The notes beneath the pieces are model-generated. The model searched no databases, was not told the origin of the DNA, and was given only the letters and a program-made list of their open reading frames with translations. The position numbers were made by a program, and so were the translations under genes. Shown here one piece after another: positions 1 to 8,579 of a DNA stretch of 27,168 nucleotides. The stretch covers positions 1 to 27,168 of the forward strand of contig JAFAFL010000144.1 in assembly GCA_023423535.1 (NCBI GenBank). The letters are read 5' to 3'. Source of the DNA: Pseudomonadota bacterium (GTDB lineage: Bacteria; Myxococcota; Myxococcia; Myxococcales; Myxococcaceae). Position 1 is the first letter of the stretch. The number at the start of each line of letters is the position of its first letter.

Positions 1-10
1 CGGCGGGCGG

Positions 11-46
11 GGCGGCGGGGGGGCCCCTCGCGGTGCCCCCGCCGCC
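11..46 (-). terminator. GC-rich hairpin after the lipoprotein stop
   Basis: An 11-bp perfect inverted repeat (11-21 against 36-46) with a 14-base loop begins about four bases beyond the stop codon of the minus-strand lipoprotein gene. The position fits a transcription terminator. No T-run follows on the minus strand, so intrinsic termination is an inference. Confidence 0.5.
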
Positions 47-50
47 GTCG

Positions 51-1109
51 TCAGTTCACCCGGTGTCGCGACCGGCCGCCCACCTGCGGCAGCTCGCTGA
101 AGTTCGTCTGACAGGCGCTCGGACCGACCGAGGATCCCGTCCGTCCGCCGCCGATGACGCCGCCGTTGCCCTCGGGCGAATCGAAGATCACCTCCGCGGC
201 GTTCAGCGCGGAGCACGCGGGCAGGGACGCGCCGTAGTACTCGGTGAACGCGGACACGTTGGGGTGGATCGCGCTGCCGTTCGGCGGTCCGGTGATCTCT
301 CCCAGCACGAGCACCTCGCCGCTCGCCTCCGTCACCACCGAGCCGCGCCAGAGCCCGGGCACGACCTGCTCGACGCGCAGCCGGTAGCGCACGCCTTCGC
401 GCCAGGAGAAGGGGGCCCAGCACGTCTTGCCCACGCCCTCGCCGCCGAAGTCGCGGCAGCCTCCACTTCCGCCGACCGGTGCGCTCGCAGTGGTCGAGTT
501 CCAGATCGAGAACCGCGCGACCTTCCCGTCGTTCTCCCCGCGGGTCTGCAGCCCGAGATACCCGCCCTCGGTCCCGAGCCAGAACGTCATCGCCCAGAAG
601 AAGGCCTGGCCGGACGGATCGGCTTCGATCACCAGCGGCAGCTCGAGCCGCGTGAGCGCGCCTGCGACCATCTGCCACCGCGTGTAGATGTTCATGTTCG
701 CGTGCGTCACCGGACCGAAGCAGCTTCCGAACGCCGAACACGCATCCGCGCAGCAGTCGCCTCGCGCGTCGCAGCCGGTGTCGCAGCGGCAGCCCGCCGG
801 CGTCACGTCAGACGCCCTGCTCACCGAGCGGCAGCCACAGTCGCGGCCGCACGTGCTGACGTCCTCGTCGCCAGCGCACACCCCGTCTCCGCAGAACGGG
901 CCCGCGTCCGGGACGCCGCCGTCATCATCATCAACGCCACCATCGAGCTCGGCGCCCGCGTCAGGCACACCGCCATCGCCCAGGCCCGCGTCATCTTGGA
1001 GGGGCGGGGCCACAAGCTCCGACGGACACGCAGTCCCCAGCACGACGAGGCACACCGCAGCGGCGAAGCGACGAAGCCCCCTCCGTGAACCAGCTCTGTC
1101 AGGACTCAC
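51..1109 (-). CDS. Cys-rich lipoprotein with somatomedin-B-like and DUF3472-like domains
   Basis: A 352-residue exported protein with a GTG start. A basic N-terminus and hydrophobic stretch lead to Cys28 (LGTAC), a plausible but not canonical lipobox. Residues 30-72 are a Gly/Asp/Pro-rich linker. Residues 73-91 carry the CGDGVC...CGRDC motif common in myxobacterial surface proteins. Residues 91-130 match the somatomedin B pattern CRCD-x2-C-x4-CC-x2-x-C, including the GDCC core. From about 138 to 315 is a beta-rich domain resembling DUF3472 (GGYLGLQ then FSIWN around 182-203), possibly carbohydrate-binding. It probably sits on the outer membrane surface. It diverges from the oxidoreductase gene across 85 bases. 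The overall function is unknown; the SMB resemblance is stronger than the DUF3472 one. Confidence 0.8.
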   Translation of the reverse strand: MSPDRAGSRRGLRRFAAAVCLVVLGTACPSELVAPPLQDDAGLGDGGVPDAGAELDGGVDDDDGGVPDAGPFCGDGVCAGDEDVSTCGRDCGCRSVSRASDVTPAGCRCDTGCDARGDCCADACSAFGSCFGPVTHANMNIYTRWQMVAGALTRLELPLVIEADPSGQAFFWAMTFWLGTEGGYLGLQTRGENDGKVARFSIWNSTTASAPVGGSGGCRDFGGEGVGKTCWAPFSWREGVRYRLRVEQVVPGLWRGSVVTEASGEVLVLGEITGPPNGSAIHPNVSAFTEYYGASLPACSALNAAEVIFDSPEGNGGVIGGGRTGSSVGPSACQTNFSELPQVGGRSRHRVN

Positions 1110-1194
1110 GGCTCGAGCCTACGCGTTCGACAACTCGGGCGCGCACGCCAGGCAGGCAGTCACGGATCGCCACACATCGGGTAGGGTCCGCGCC

Positions 1195-3492
1195 GTGTCG
1201 CCTCTCCGCCGAGTCTGGACGTTCATCAGCACCTTTTTTCCCTTCGGACTGCTCTGGAAGACCAAGCCTCGCCACTTCCGCGAGATGCTGAAGGTCCTCT
1301 GGGAGAACCGCGACAACCTCCCCTGGGCCTGGAAGATCCTGACGAAGGGCGTGTGTGACGGGTGTTCGCTCGGGCCCCGCGGGCTGCGCGACGACGTGAT
1401 CGACGGCACGCACCTCTGCCTCACCCGCCTGAAGCTCCTGCGCCTGAACACGATGCCGGCGCTCGAGGACGGCGCGTGGAGCGACATCGCGAAGCTGCGG
1501 CTCTACAGCAACGAGTCGCTGCACAAGCTCGGGCGGCTGCCCTACCCGCTGCTCTACCGGAAGGGTGAGCGGGGCTTCCGGCGCATCTCGTGGGACGAGG
1601 CCGCGCAGAAGGTCGCCACTGCGCTGCGCGACGGCGACAAGGACCGCATCGGCTTCTTCGCCTCGAGCCGCGGGATCACCAACGAGACCTACTACACGTT
1701 CCAGAAGCTCGCGCGCATCGCCGGGACGCCTCACGTGGACTCCTGCGCGCGCCTGTGCCACGCGGCCTCCACCAGCGCGCTGCGCGAGACGATCGGCTGG
1801 GGCGCGACGACCTGCACCTTGAAGGACGTCATCGGCACCGACCTGCTGCTGCTCTTCGGCACCGACGTCGCGAACAATCAGCCGATGATGATGAAGTACC
1901 TCCACTACGCGAAGGCCGCAGGCACGCGCGTGGTGGTCATCAACCCGTTCCGGGAGCCCGCGCTCGACCGCTACTGGGTCCCCTCCGTCGCCTCCTCTGC
2001 CGTCTTCGGCACGAAGATCTGCGACGACTTCTTCCCCGTTCAGGCCGGCGGCGATCTGCACTTCTGCCTCGGGGTGATGAAGGCGCTGAAGGCCATCCCC
2101 GGCGCGTTCGATCGCGACTTCATCTCCCGTCACACCGAAGGCTTCGAGGAGCTCGAGGCGCAGCTCGAGACGCTCTCCTGGGAGGAGCTCGAGGAGGGCT
2201 CGGGCGTCGGGCGCGAGGACATGGAGCGGCTGGCTCAGCAGTACGCGAACGCGAAGACCGCGGTGCTCGTGTGGAGCATGGGCCTCACGCAGCACCGGCA
2301 CGGCGTGGAGAACGTGCGCGCGGTCGTGTTGCTCGGGCTCTGCCGCGGGATGATCGGCCGCGAGAAGACGGGCCTCATGCCCATCCGCGGTCACAGCGGC
2401 GTGCAGGGCACCGCCGAGTGCGGCGCCGACGCGGACAAGCTCCCCGGCGCGGTGGACATCACCGAGGAGTCCGTCGCGCGCTTCGAGAAGCTCTGGGGTC
2501 ACCCCATCCCGCATCGTCGCGGCATGAAGGCGGCGCACCTGCTCGACCGCAGCGGCGAGGAGGGCATGGACGTCCTCTACACGCTCGGCGGCAACTATCT
2601 GGAGACGATGCCGGATCCGAAGCAGGCCGCGCGCAGCATGGGCCGCGCGAAGCTGCGGGTGCACCAGGACATCGTCATCAACACCTCCGCGTTGGTGGAG
2701 CCGGAGATGGACGGCGGCGAGGTCCTCCTCCTCCCCGCGCAGACCCGCTACGAGCAGCGCGGCGGCGGTACCTCCACCTCCACCGAACGGCGCATCCGCT
2801 TCACGCCGGAGCTGCAGGGACACCGCGTCGGCGAGGCGATGGCGGAGTGGGAGATCCCCACGCTGATCGGCCGCGCGTTGAAGCCGGACCGCCCGGACGT
2901 GTTCGCCTTCCCGGACGCGGACGCGGTGCGCGCGGAGATGGCGAAGGTCATGCCGCTCTACGCCGGCATCGAAGGCCTCCAGCGCGAGGGCCAGTGGGTG
3001 ATGTGGGGCGGCACGCGGCTCGGCGAGGGTGGCGCTTTCCCGAAGATGCCGAACGGCAAGGCCCGCTTCGCGCCGCTGGCGCTGCCGAAGCTGGAGATCC
3101 CGGAGGGCCACTTCTTCCTCGCGTCGCGGCGCGGCAAGCAGTTCAACTCGATCACCTTCGGCGACGAGGACCTCATCACCGGCGTTCGAGGGCGCGACGC
3201 GGTCTTCTTCTCGAAGGAGGACGCGGACCGGCTCGGGCTCGCGGACGGTGCGCAGGTGTGGGTGCGCAGCGAGCTGGGACAGATGCGCGGGACGGTGCGC
3301 CTTGGGCCCTGCCGCCCGGGACACCTCCAGGCCTTCTGGCCCGAGTGCAATGTCCTCATCGGCCGGCGGTATGACCCGATCAGCGGCGAGCCCGACTACA
3401 ACGCCTTCGTCAGAGTGGAGCCGGTCGTCGCTGAGCTCGCTCGCCCAGCAAACGTCAACAGCTCAACCTCTCGATCCCAGATCGGGTCCTAG
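1195..3492 (+). CDS. FdhF/YdeP-family molybdopterin oxidoreductase
   Basis: A 765-residue protein when started at GTG 1195. The frame stays open far upstream, but the family-like sequence begins here and the usual length is about 760 residues. It belongs to the formate-dehydrogenase-alpha-like YdeP group, which binds bis-MGD molybdenum cofactor. Visible features are Cys54, Cys57 and Cys75 near the N-terminus (possible Fe-S ligands), then SCARLCHAAS around 183-192. In the latter, Cys188 aligns with the metal-binding selenocysteine/cysteine of FdhF (ARVUH). The C-terminal region (about 640-750) looks like a molydopterin-dinucleotide binding domain (RRGKQFNSI, then NAFVRVEP). No Tat signal is seen, so it is probably cytoplasmic. 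The substrate is unknown; E. coli YdeP is linked to acid resistance. carF follows after about 50 bases and may be cotranscribed. Confidence 0.88.
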   Translation: MSPLRRVWTFISTFFPFGLLWKTKPRHFREMLKVLWENRDNLPWAWKILTKGVCDGCSLGPRGLRDDVIDGTHLCLTRLKLLRLNTMPALEDGAWSDIAKLRLYSNESLHKLGRLPYPLLYRKGERGFRRISWDEAAQKVATALRDGDKDRIGFFASSRGITNETYYTFQKLARIAGTPHVDSCARLCHAASTSALRETIGWGATTCTLKDVIGTDLLLLFGTDVANNQPMMMKYLHYAKAAGTRVVVINPFREPALDRYWVPSVASSAVFGTKICDDFFPVQAGGDLHFCLGVMKALKAIPGAFDRDFISRHTEGFEELEAQLETLSWEELEEGSGVGREDMERLAQQYANAKTAVLVWSMGLTQHRHGVENVRAVVLLGLCRGMIGREKTGLMPIRGHSGVQGTAECGADADKLPGAVDITEESVARFEKLWGHPIPHRRGMKAAHLLDRSGEEGMDVLYTLGGNYLETMPDPKQAARSMGRAKLRVHQDIVINTSALVEPEMDGGEVLLLPAQTRYEQRGGGTSTSTERRIRFTPELQGHRVGEAMAEWEIPTLIGRALKPDRPDVFAFPDADAVRAEMAKVMPLYAGIEGLQREGQWVMWGGTRLGEGGAFPKMPNGKARFAPLALPKLEIPEGHFFLASRRGKQFNSITFGDEDLITGVRGRDAVFFSKEDADRLGLADGAQVWVRSELGQMRGTVRLGPCRPGHLQAFWPECNVLIGRRYDPISGEPDYNAFVRVEPVVAELARPANVNSSTSRSQIGS

Positions 3493-3547
3493 GCTACTGT
3501 TCGCCGTCTCCCACTCCCAGGTGGGCCGGTCCGTAACGGTGAGCAAG

Positions 3548-4372
3548 ATGGATTCGTTCGACACCCGTCAGGTGAAGCATCAGGACGCGAAGGCGCTCGC
3601 GTCCGGCTATTCGAAGAGCATCCGGATGCTGGAGCTCGCCTCCATCGCGGCCTTCGCGGTCGTGGTGGTGTGGCAGGGCGTCCGGCTCTGGAAGCCGATG
3701 TTCGACAACCCCTGGCTGATGGTCGCCGCCTTCGCCGCGGGCTACCTCTTCGCGGACTTCGTCTCCGGCTTCGTGCACTGGCTCGCCGACACCTGGGGCC
3801 GCACCGACATGCCCGTGCTCGGCAAGGCGTTCCTGCGCCCCTTCCGCGAGCACCACGTCGATCAGAAGGCGATCACCAAGCACGACTTCGTCGAGACCAA
3901 CGGCAACAACTGCCTCATCTGCGTGCCCGCGGGCATCGGCGCGCTGTTCGTGCCGCTCGAGTCACCGGTCTTCTTCTTCCTCATGGCGTGGCTGCTCTGG
4001 TCGATGCTCTGGGTGCTGGGCACCAACCAGTTCCACAAGTGGAGCCACACCGACGAGCCGCCGCCGGTCGTCGCGTTCCTCCAGCGCTGGCACCTCATCC
4101 TGCCGCCCGAGCACCACAAGATTCACCACACCGCGCCCTACGCCACGCACTACTGCATCACCACCGGCTGGCTGAACCGGCCGCTGGCGGCGATCGGCTT
4201 CTACCGGGGCCTCGAGTGGTTCGGGACGACGGTGTTCGGCGCCATCCCGCGCGCGGACGACATCGGGGTGAAGGCCGCGCTGGCGCTGCAGGAGGCCCAG
4301 GCCGCTGCGCTCGCCGCCGAGACCGCCGCCGTCGAGGAAAAGGCCGCCGCCATCGGGCTGCCGAAGCTGTAG
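3548..4372 (+). CDS. carF: CarF / TMEM189-type plasmanylethanolamine desaturase
   Basis: A 274-residue membrane protein of the Kua/TMEM189 lipid desaturase family (PF10520). M. xanthus CarF and human TMEM189 (PEDS1) introduce the vinyl-ether bond of plasmalogens, and CarF is needed for the light-induced carotenoid response. The family's histidine motifs are all present: FADFVSGFVHW (Asp70, His77), REHHVDQKAITKHD (His102, 103, 112), NQFHKWSH (His163, 167) and PPEHHKIHHT (His189, 190, 193, 194). Hydrophobic segments lie at about 27-48, 54-75 and 122-158. The C-terminal 25 residues are an Ala/Glu-rich tail. ATG 3548 was chosen; GTG 3539 is an in-frame alternative three codons upstream. No carQRS-like genes are in the window, so the regulatory link cannot be judged here. 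The similarity to CarF is strong throughout. Confidence 0.93.
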   Translation: MDSFDTRQVKHQDAKALASGYSKSIRMLELASIAAFAVVVVWQGVRLWKPMFDNPWLMVAAFAAGYLFADFVSGFVHWLADTWGRTDMPVLGKAFLRPFREHHVDQKAITKHDFVETNGNNCLICVPAGIGALFVPLESPVFFFLMAWLLWSMLWVLGTNQFHKWSHTDEPPPVVAFLQRWHLILPPEHHKIHHTAPYATHYCITTGWLNRPLAAIGFYRGLEWFGTTVFGAIPRADDIGVKAALALQEAQAAALAAETAAVEEKAAAIGLPKL

Positions 4373-4380
4373 CCGTTCAT

Positions 4381-4399
4381 CGCGGACAGATCGTCCGCG
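4381..4399 (+). terminator. Hairpin downstream of carF
   Basis: A perfect 7-bp stem (4381-4387 against 4393-4399) with a five-base loop lies nine bases after the carF stop. It has no T-run. It could terminate the oxidoreductase-carF transcript or form part of the leader of the next gene. Confidence 0.4.
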
Positions 4400-4430
4400 C
4401 TGCACGCAACTTCTCCCCGGTACGAGCCGA

Positions 4431-4455
4431 AACCTCTCTCACTTCCTGAGAGGTT
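4431..4455 (+). promoter_or_regulatory. Hairpin that buries the ribosome binding site of the 206-residue gene
   Basis: AACCTCTC (4431-4438) is a perfect complement of GAGAGGTT (4448-4455), with a nine-base loop. GAGAGG at 4448-4453 is the only good Shine-Dalgarno sequence for the GTG start at 4460, at a spacing of six bases. The hairpin would therefore hide the ribosome binding site unless it is opened. Pairing and spacing are read directly; a regulatory role is inferred. Confidence 0.5.
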
Positions 4456-4459
4456 CTTC

Positions 4460-5080
4460 GTGCTCGCTCATCTCGCTTCGACTCCCCTCGCTCGCCCGGC
4501 TGCCCGGCCGGTTGCATCGTCCAACACGCTGAAGCTCAAGGGCTGGATGGAGCTGACCGCGGAGCAGCGCGGCCTCTTCGGCTCCGGCGGCGCCGCGACG
4601 TACCGGACGCTCTCGAGCGAGCAGAAGGCCATCTTCCTCCTGCTGACCACGCGGCTGGCGGAGAACGGGCTCGACCTCTCGGGACTGCAGCTCGAGAACC
4701 CGGCGAAGACCATCCGCCCGAACCGGCTCCTCTTCGCGCCCTCGCCCGCGCTGGATCGTCTGGAGGCGCAGCTGAAGGAGGGCCAGGCCGAGGGCCGCTT
4801 CCAGTCCGACTCGCCCTTCGCGCCCTTCCACTGGGGCCGCAGCGAGTTCGGCGCCCGCGAGACCCGCGCGAAGTGGTCGATGCAGATCGGCATCGGCGAC
4901 AAGGGCGCGTTCGTGGACGTGGACCGCTACAACCCGTGGGCCGGCACCTCCGCGTTCTGGGGCCACACCGCCGAGCTGCTCGTGCCCGGGAAGCCGGATG
5001 CGGACGACATCGCGCGCAGCCTCGGAACGCCGATCTTCCGCACCCCGCGCCGCGAGCTGGGCGACTGCTTCGTCCGCTGA
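4460..5080 (+). CDS. Conserved-looking protein of unknown function
   Basis: I do not recognise this 206-residue protein. The GTG start has GAGAGG six bases upstream. There is no signal peptide or membrane segment. The first 25 residues are Ala/Pro/Arg-rich and low in complexity. Residues 25-75 look helical, with charged turns. The last 80 residues contain aromatic-rich, motif-like stretches: APFHWGRSEFG, AKWSMQIGIGD, AFVDVDRYNPW and SAFWGHTAELL. Those dense Trp/Tyr/Asp clusters suggest a folded domain under selection rather than a chance frame. It is followed after 73 bases by the DUF1801 gene on the same strand. A cytoplasmic role is likely; nothing more specific can be supported. Confidence 0.72.
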   Translation: MLAHLASTPLARPAARPVASSNTLKLKGWMELTAEQRGLFGSGGAATYRTLSSEQKAIFLLLTTRLAENGLDLSGLQLENPAKTIRPNRLLFAPSPALDRLEAQLKEGQAEGRFQSDSPFAPFHWGRSEFGARETRAKWSMQIGIGDKGAFVDVDRYNPWAGTSAFWGHTAELLVPGKPDADDIARSLGTPIFRTPRRELGDCFVR

Positions 5081-5153
5081 AGCCCGGCTTGAATCTCCCG
5101 GTGCTGCGATAGCCTCCGCGCCGTCCGGATGACCCGGGCGCGCAGAGGAATCG

Positions 5154-5666
5154 ATGGCCACACGCAAGGCGACGGCGAAGAAGACGGCACCGAAGAAGAA
5201 GGCCCCCGCGGCTCCGAAGAAGGCTCCGGCGAAGAAGGCACCCGCGAAGAAGGCCCCCGCGAAGAAGAGCACTGCCGCCGCGAAGGCCCCGGCAAAGGCG
5301 CCGCAGAAGAAGCGCGATGATCTCGGCGCACCGGCGGACGCCTTCTTCGAGCGCCATCCCTCGCCCATCCGCGAGAACCTCGAGGCCCTGCGTGCGCTGG
5401 TGAAGAGGGCCGCGCCCGCCGCGCGCGAGTCGATCAAGTGGGGCATGCCCTACTACGAGATGAAGAAGGGGTTCTGCGCGCTCTATGCCTCGCCCACCTA
5501 CGCGGCGATCCAGATCATGGTGCCGCCGGAGAAGCTCGAGGATCCGAAGGGCCTGCTCGAGGGCAAGGGCGCGACGATGCGGCACCTCAAGGTGCGCACC
5601 GCAGCGGACCTGCACGAAGCGGACATCCTCCGCTGGGTGAAGGCCGCGGCCGCGCTGCACAGCTGA
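5154..5666 (+). CDS. DUF1801 (YdhG/YdeI-like) protein with histone-H1-like lysine-rich tail
   Basis: A 170-residue protein with AGAGGA five bases before the ATG. Residues 1-54 are almost only Lys, Ala, Pro and Thr, with repeated KKAPA units like a histone H1 tail, predicting a disordered nucleic-acid-binding segment. Residues about 59-168 match DUF1801: FFERHPSPIRENLEALRALV, ESIKWGMPYYEM, then AIQIMVPPEKLEDPKGLLEGK. Small DUF1801 proteins have no settled biochemical role; the B. subtilis relative YdhG is uncharacterised. The tail implies DNA or RNA association and is an unusual addition. The coding DNA of the tail is a degenerate tandem repeat of about 15 bases, which could vary in copy number. 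Confidence 0.85.
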   Translation: MATRKATAKKTAPKKKAPAAPKKAPAKKAPAKKAPAKKSTAAAKAPAKAPQKKRDDLGAPADAFFERHPSPIRENLEALRALVKRAAPAARESIKWGMPYYEMKKGFCALYASPTYAAIQIMVPPEKLEDPKGLLEGKGATMRHLKVRTAADLHEADILRWVKAAAALHS

Positions 5667-5682
5667 CGCTCTGCAGTCAGGC

Positions 5683-5705
5683 GTCGCGCGCTTGATCTGC
5701 GCGAC
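5683..5705 (+). terminator. Hairpin after the DUF1801 gene
   Basis: A perfect 7-bp stem (GTCGCGC at 5683-5689 with GCGCGAC at 5699-5705) and nine-base loop, 16 bases after the DUF1801 stop. There is no T-run, so it is only a candidate terminator. Confidence 0.4.
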
Positions 5706-5785
5706 TCCCGCCGTTAGACGACGCGAAGCCACTCGGCGCTCCGATGGCGGCGTGGATCTCCCGATCCGCGACCGTAGGGCGCCGC

Positions 5786-5819
5786 CGGGTGGCGACGTCC
5801 GCGACAGAGGCGCCACCCG
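5786..5819 (+). promoter_or_regulatory. Hairpin in the leader of the DHS-like gene
   Basis: A 9-bp perfect stem (5786-5794 with 5811-5819) and 16-base loop ends 32 bases before the ATG of the DHS-like gene. It could be a second terminator for the upstream gene or a leader structure of the downstream pair. The rest of the 185-base gap shows no coding or RNA-gene signal that I can support. Confidence 0.3.
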
Positions 5820-5851
5820 CTCGATCCTCACGTCGCAGCAGGGGCCTTCCG

Positions 5852-6878
<1,027 letters not shown>

Positions 6879-6898
<20 letters not shown>

Positions 6899-7658
6899 GG
6901 TCGAAGGGTTCGTGCGGGACGGCTTCGTCCGGATCGACGAGGCCTTTCCGCGCGAGCTCGCGGACGCGTGCCGGGGCATCCTCTGGCGCGCGACCGGCTG
7001 TGTGGAGGGTCAGCCTTCGACCTGGACGCGCCCGGTGGTGCGCATCGGCGAGATCCCCCACCCGTTCTTCCGCGAAGCCGCGAACACGCCGAGGCTGCAC
7101 GCGGCGTTCGATGCGCTCGTCGGTCCGGGGCGCTGGCTGCCGAGAGGGAGCGTCGGTACGTTCCCCATCCGTTTTCCCTCGGCCGAAGACCCGGGCGACT
7201 GCGGATGGCACGTGGACATGAGCTTCGGGATGGAGGCCGAACCGGACTTCCTCGCGTGGCGCGTGAACGTGTTCTCGAAGGGGCGCGCGCTGCTGATGCT
7301 CTTCCTCTTCTCGGATGTGACCGGAGAGGATGCGCCAACCCGCTTGCGCGTCGGTTCGCACCTCGACGTCGCGCGGGCGCTTGGACCTCACGGCGAGGCC
7401 GGGCTCACCCTGCGCGAACTGTCGAGCTCGGGCTTCTCCGAATCCGCGCATCGGAGCGAAGCGATGGCAACGGGTGCGGCCGGCACCGTGTACCTCTGCC
7501 ATCCCTTCCTCGTGCACGCCGCGCAGCCGCTGAGGGGCGAACGCCTTCCGCGTTTCATTGGTCAGCCGGCGCTGCTGCCGAACGGCGAGCTCGATCCGTG
7601 GCGCGAGGATCCCTCACCCGTCGAACGCGCGATCCGCCGGGGGCTCGATTCAAGGTGA
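6879..7658 (+). CDS. PhyH-type Fe(II)/2-oxoglutarate dioxygenase
   Basis: A 259-residue protein resembling phytanoyl-CoA dioxygenase-family oxygenases, which couple 2-oxoglutarate decarboxylation to substrate hydroxylation at a 2-His-1-Asp iron site. The N-terminus is typical (FVRDGFVRIDEAFP). His111 and Asp113 form the HxD pair (GWHVDMSF). DAPTRLRVGSH (151-161) matches the conserved loop. The distal histidine is most likely His213 in CHPFLVHAAQ, followed by Arg225, which would bind 2-oxoglutarate. No signal peptide is seen. The ATG lies inside the end of the DHS-like gene (20-base overlap), arguing for translational coupling and a shared pathway. The stop codon abuts the convergent murI stop with no spacer. 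The substrate is unknown. Confidence 0.85.
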
Positions 7659-8498
7659 TCAGCCGGCGGGCGCGGGGACGGGCGCGATGTCCACCTGCTC
7701 CGCGTGCGCAACCGGGCGTCCCAGGAACCGCGCGGCGACCTCCACGAAGCGCTCGGGCACGTCGGTGACGAAGTACGCGTGCTCGGGCGTCCTGCCCTCC
7801 GCGGGCGGCGGCGCGAGCATCCCCGTTGAAGCGAGCGCCTCGAACGCGGCCTCGGCCACGGCTTCGGCGGAGTCCACCAGGGCGACGTCCGGCCCCATCA
7901 CCTCGCCGATGACGCCCTTCAGCAGCGGGTAGTGCGTGCACCCGAGCACCAGCGCGTCCACGCCCACGCCCGCGAGCTCGCGCAGGTAGCGCTCGGCGGC
8001 GAGCCGCGGCACGTCTCCCTCCGTCCAGCCCTCCTCCGCCAACGGCACGAAGAGCGGACACGCACGCGCGCTGACCTGCACGTCCGGTCGCGCACGGCGA
8101 AGGGCCCGTTCGTAGGCGCCGGAGCGGATCGTCCCCGGGGTGCCGATCACGCCCACCTTCCCGGAAGCGGTCTTCGCCGCCGCGGCATGAGCGCCGGGTT
8201 CGATCACGCCCAGCACCGGCACCGGCAGCGCGCTGGCCATCGCCTCCACCGCCACCGCCGAAGCGGTGTTGCACGCCACCACGAGGAGCTTCACGCCACG
8301 CTCGGCGAGAAACCTCCCGTTGGCGAGCGCGTAGCGGGTGACGACCTCGCCCGACTTCGTCCCGTACGGCACCCGCGCGGTGTCGCCGAGGAACAGCGTG
8401 GACTCGTGCGGCAGCCGCGCCATCAGCGCGCGAAGAACGGTGAGCCCGCCGACGCCTGAGTCGAAGACGCCGATCGGACTGTGGGCACTGGGAGACAT
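7659..8498 (-). CDS. murI: Glutamate racemase
   Basis: A 279-residue cytoplasmic enzyme that interconverts L- and D-glutamate, supplying D-Glu for peptidoglycan. Family motifs are complete: GVFDSGVGGLTVL at the N-terminus (Asp12, Ser13), FLGDTARVPYG, the first catalytic Cys76 in ACNTASA, and the second, Cys187, in LGCTHYPLL. ATG 8498 places FDSGVGG at the usual distance; the frame opens 12 codons earlier without family similarity. The C-terminus (about 225-279) runs on past the core with a short Pro/Glu-rich region. Two strong hairpins separate its start from the lipoprotein gene behind it, so it is probably transcribed alone. Confidence 0.95.
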   Translation of the reverse strand: MSPSAHSPIGVFDSGVGGLTVLRALMARLPHESTLFLGDTARVPYGTKSGEVVTRYALANGRFLAERGVKLLVVACNTASAVAVEAMASALPVPVLGVIEPGAHAAAAKTASGKVGVIGTPGTIRSGAYERALRRARPDVQVSARACPLFVPLAEEGWTEGDVPRLAAERYLRELAGVGVDALVLGCTHYPLLKGVIGEVMGPDVALVDSAEAVAEAAFEALASTGMLAPPPAEGRTPEHAYFVTDVPERFVEVAARFLGRPVAHAEQVDIAPVPAPAG

Positions 8499-8523
8499 GG
8501 TGCAGCAGGTAGCACGAACGATA

Positions 8524-8559
8524 CCGCCCGGCACCGGGAGGCTTCCCCGGTCCGGGCGG
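8524..8559 (-). terminator. Long hairpin upstream of murI
   Basis: CCGCCCGG (8524-8531) pairs with 8552-8559. Inside it ACCGGG (8533-8538) pairs with CCCGGT (8546-8551), leaving one bulged base and a seven-base loop: 14 pairs in all. It lies between the lipoprotein gene and murI and most likely blocks read-through on the minus strand. It could also be a murI leader structure. Confidence 0.5.
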
Positions 8560-8579
8560 CGTCTCTATGCTTCGGTCTG

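Noticed and set aside
688..1194. Upstream extension of the YdeP-like gene by 169 codons
   Set aside because: The extension overlaps the lipoprotein gene antisense, is Ser/Pro/Arg-rich and has no family similarity. GTG 1195 gives the usual length.
1099..3324. A 741-codon minus-strand frame opposite the YdeP-like gene
   Set aside because: It has the composition of a shadow frame, and the opposite strand encodes a complete molybdoenzyme.
3510..3525. A 5-bp hairpin between the YdeP-like gene and carF
   Set aside because: It is short and without a T-run; it could arise by chance in this GC-rich sequence.
5667..5851. A tRNA or other RNA gene in the gap before the DHS-like gene
   Set aside because: Two hairpins are present, but no T-loop (GTTCGA-type) sequence, acceptor stem or anticodon arm could be assembled on either strand.
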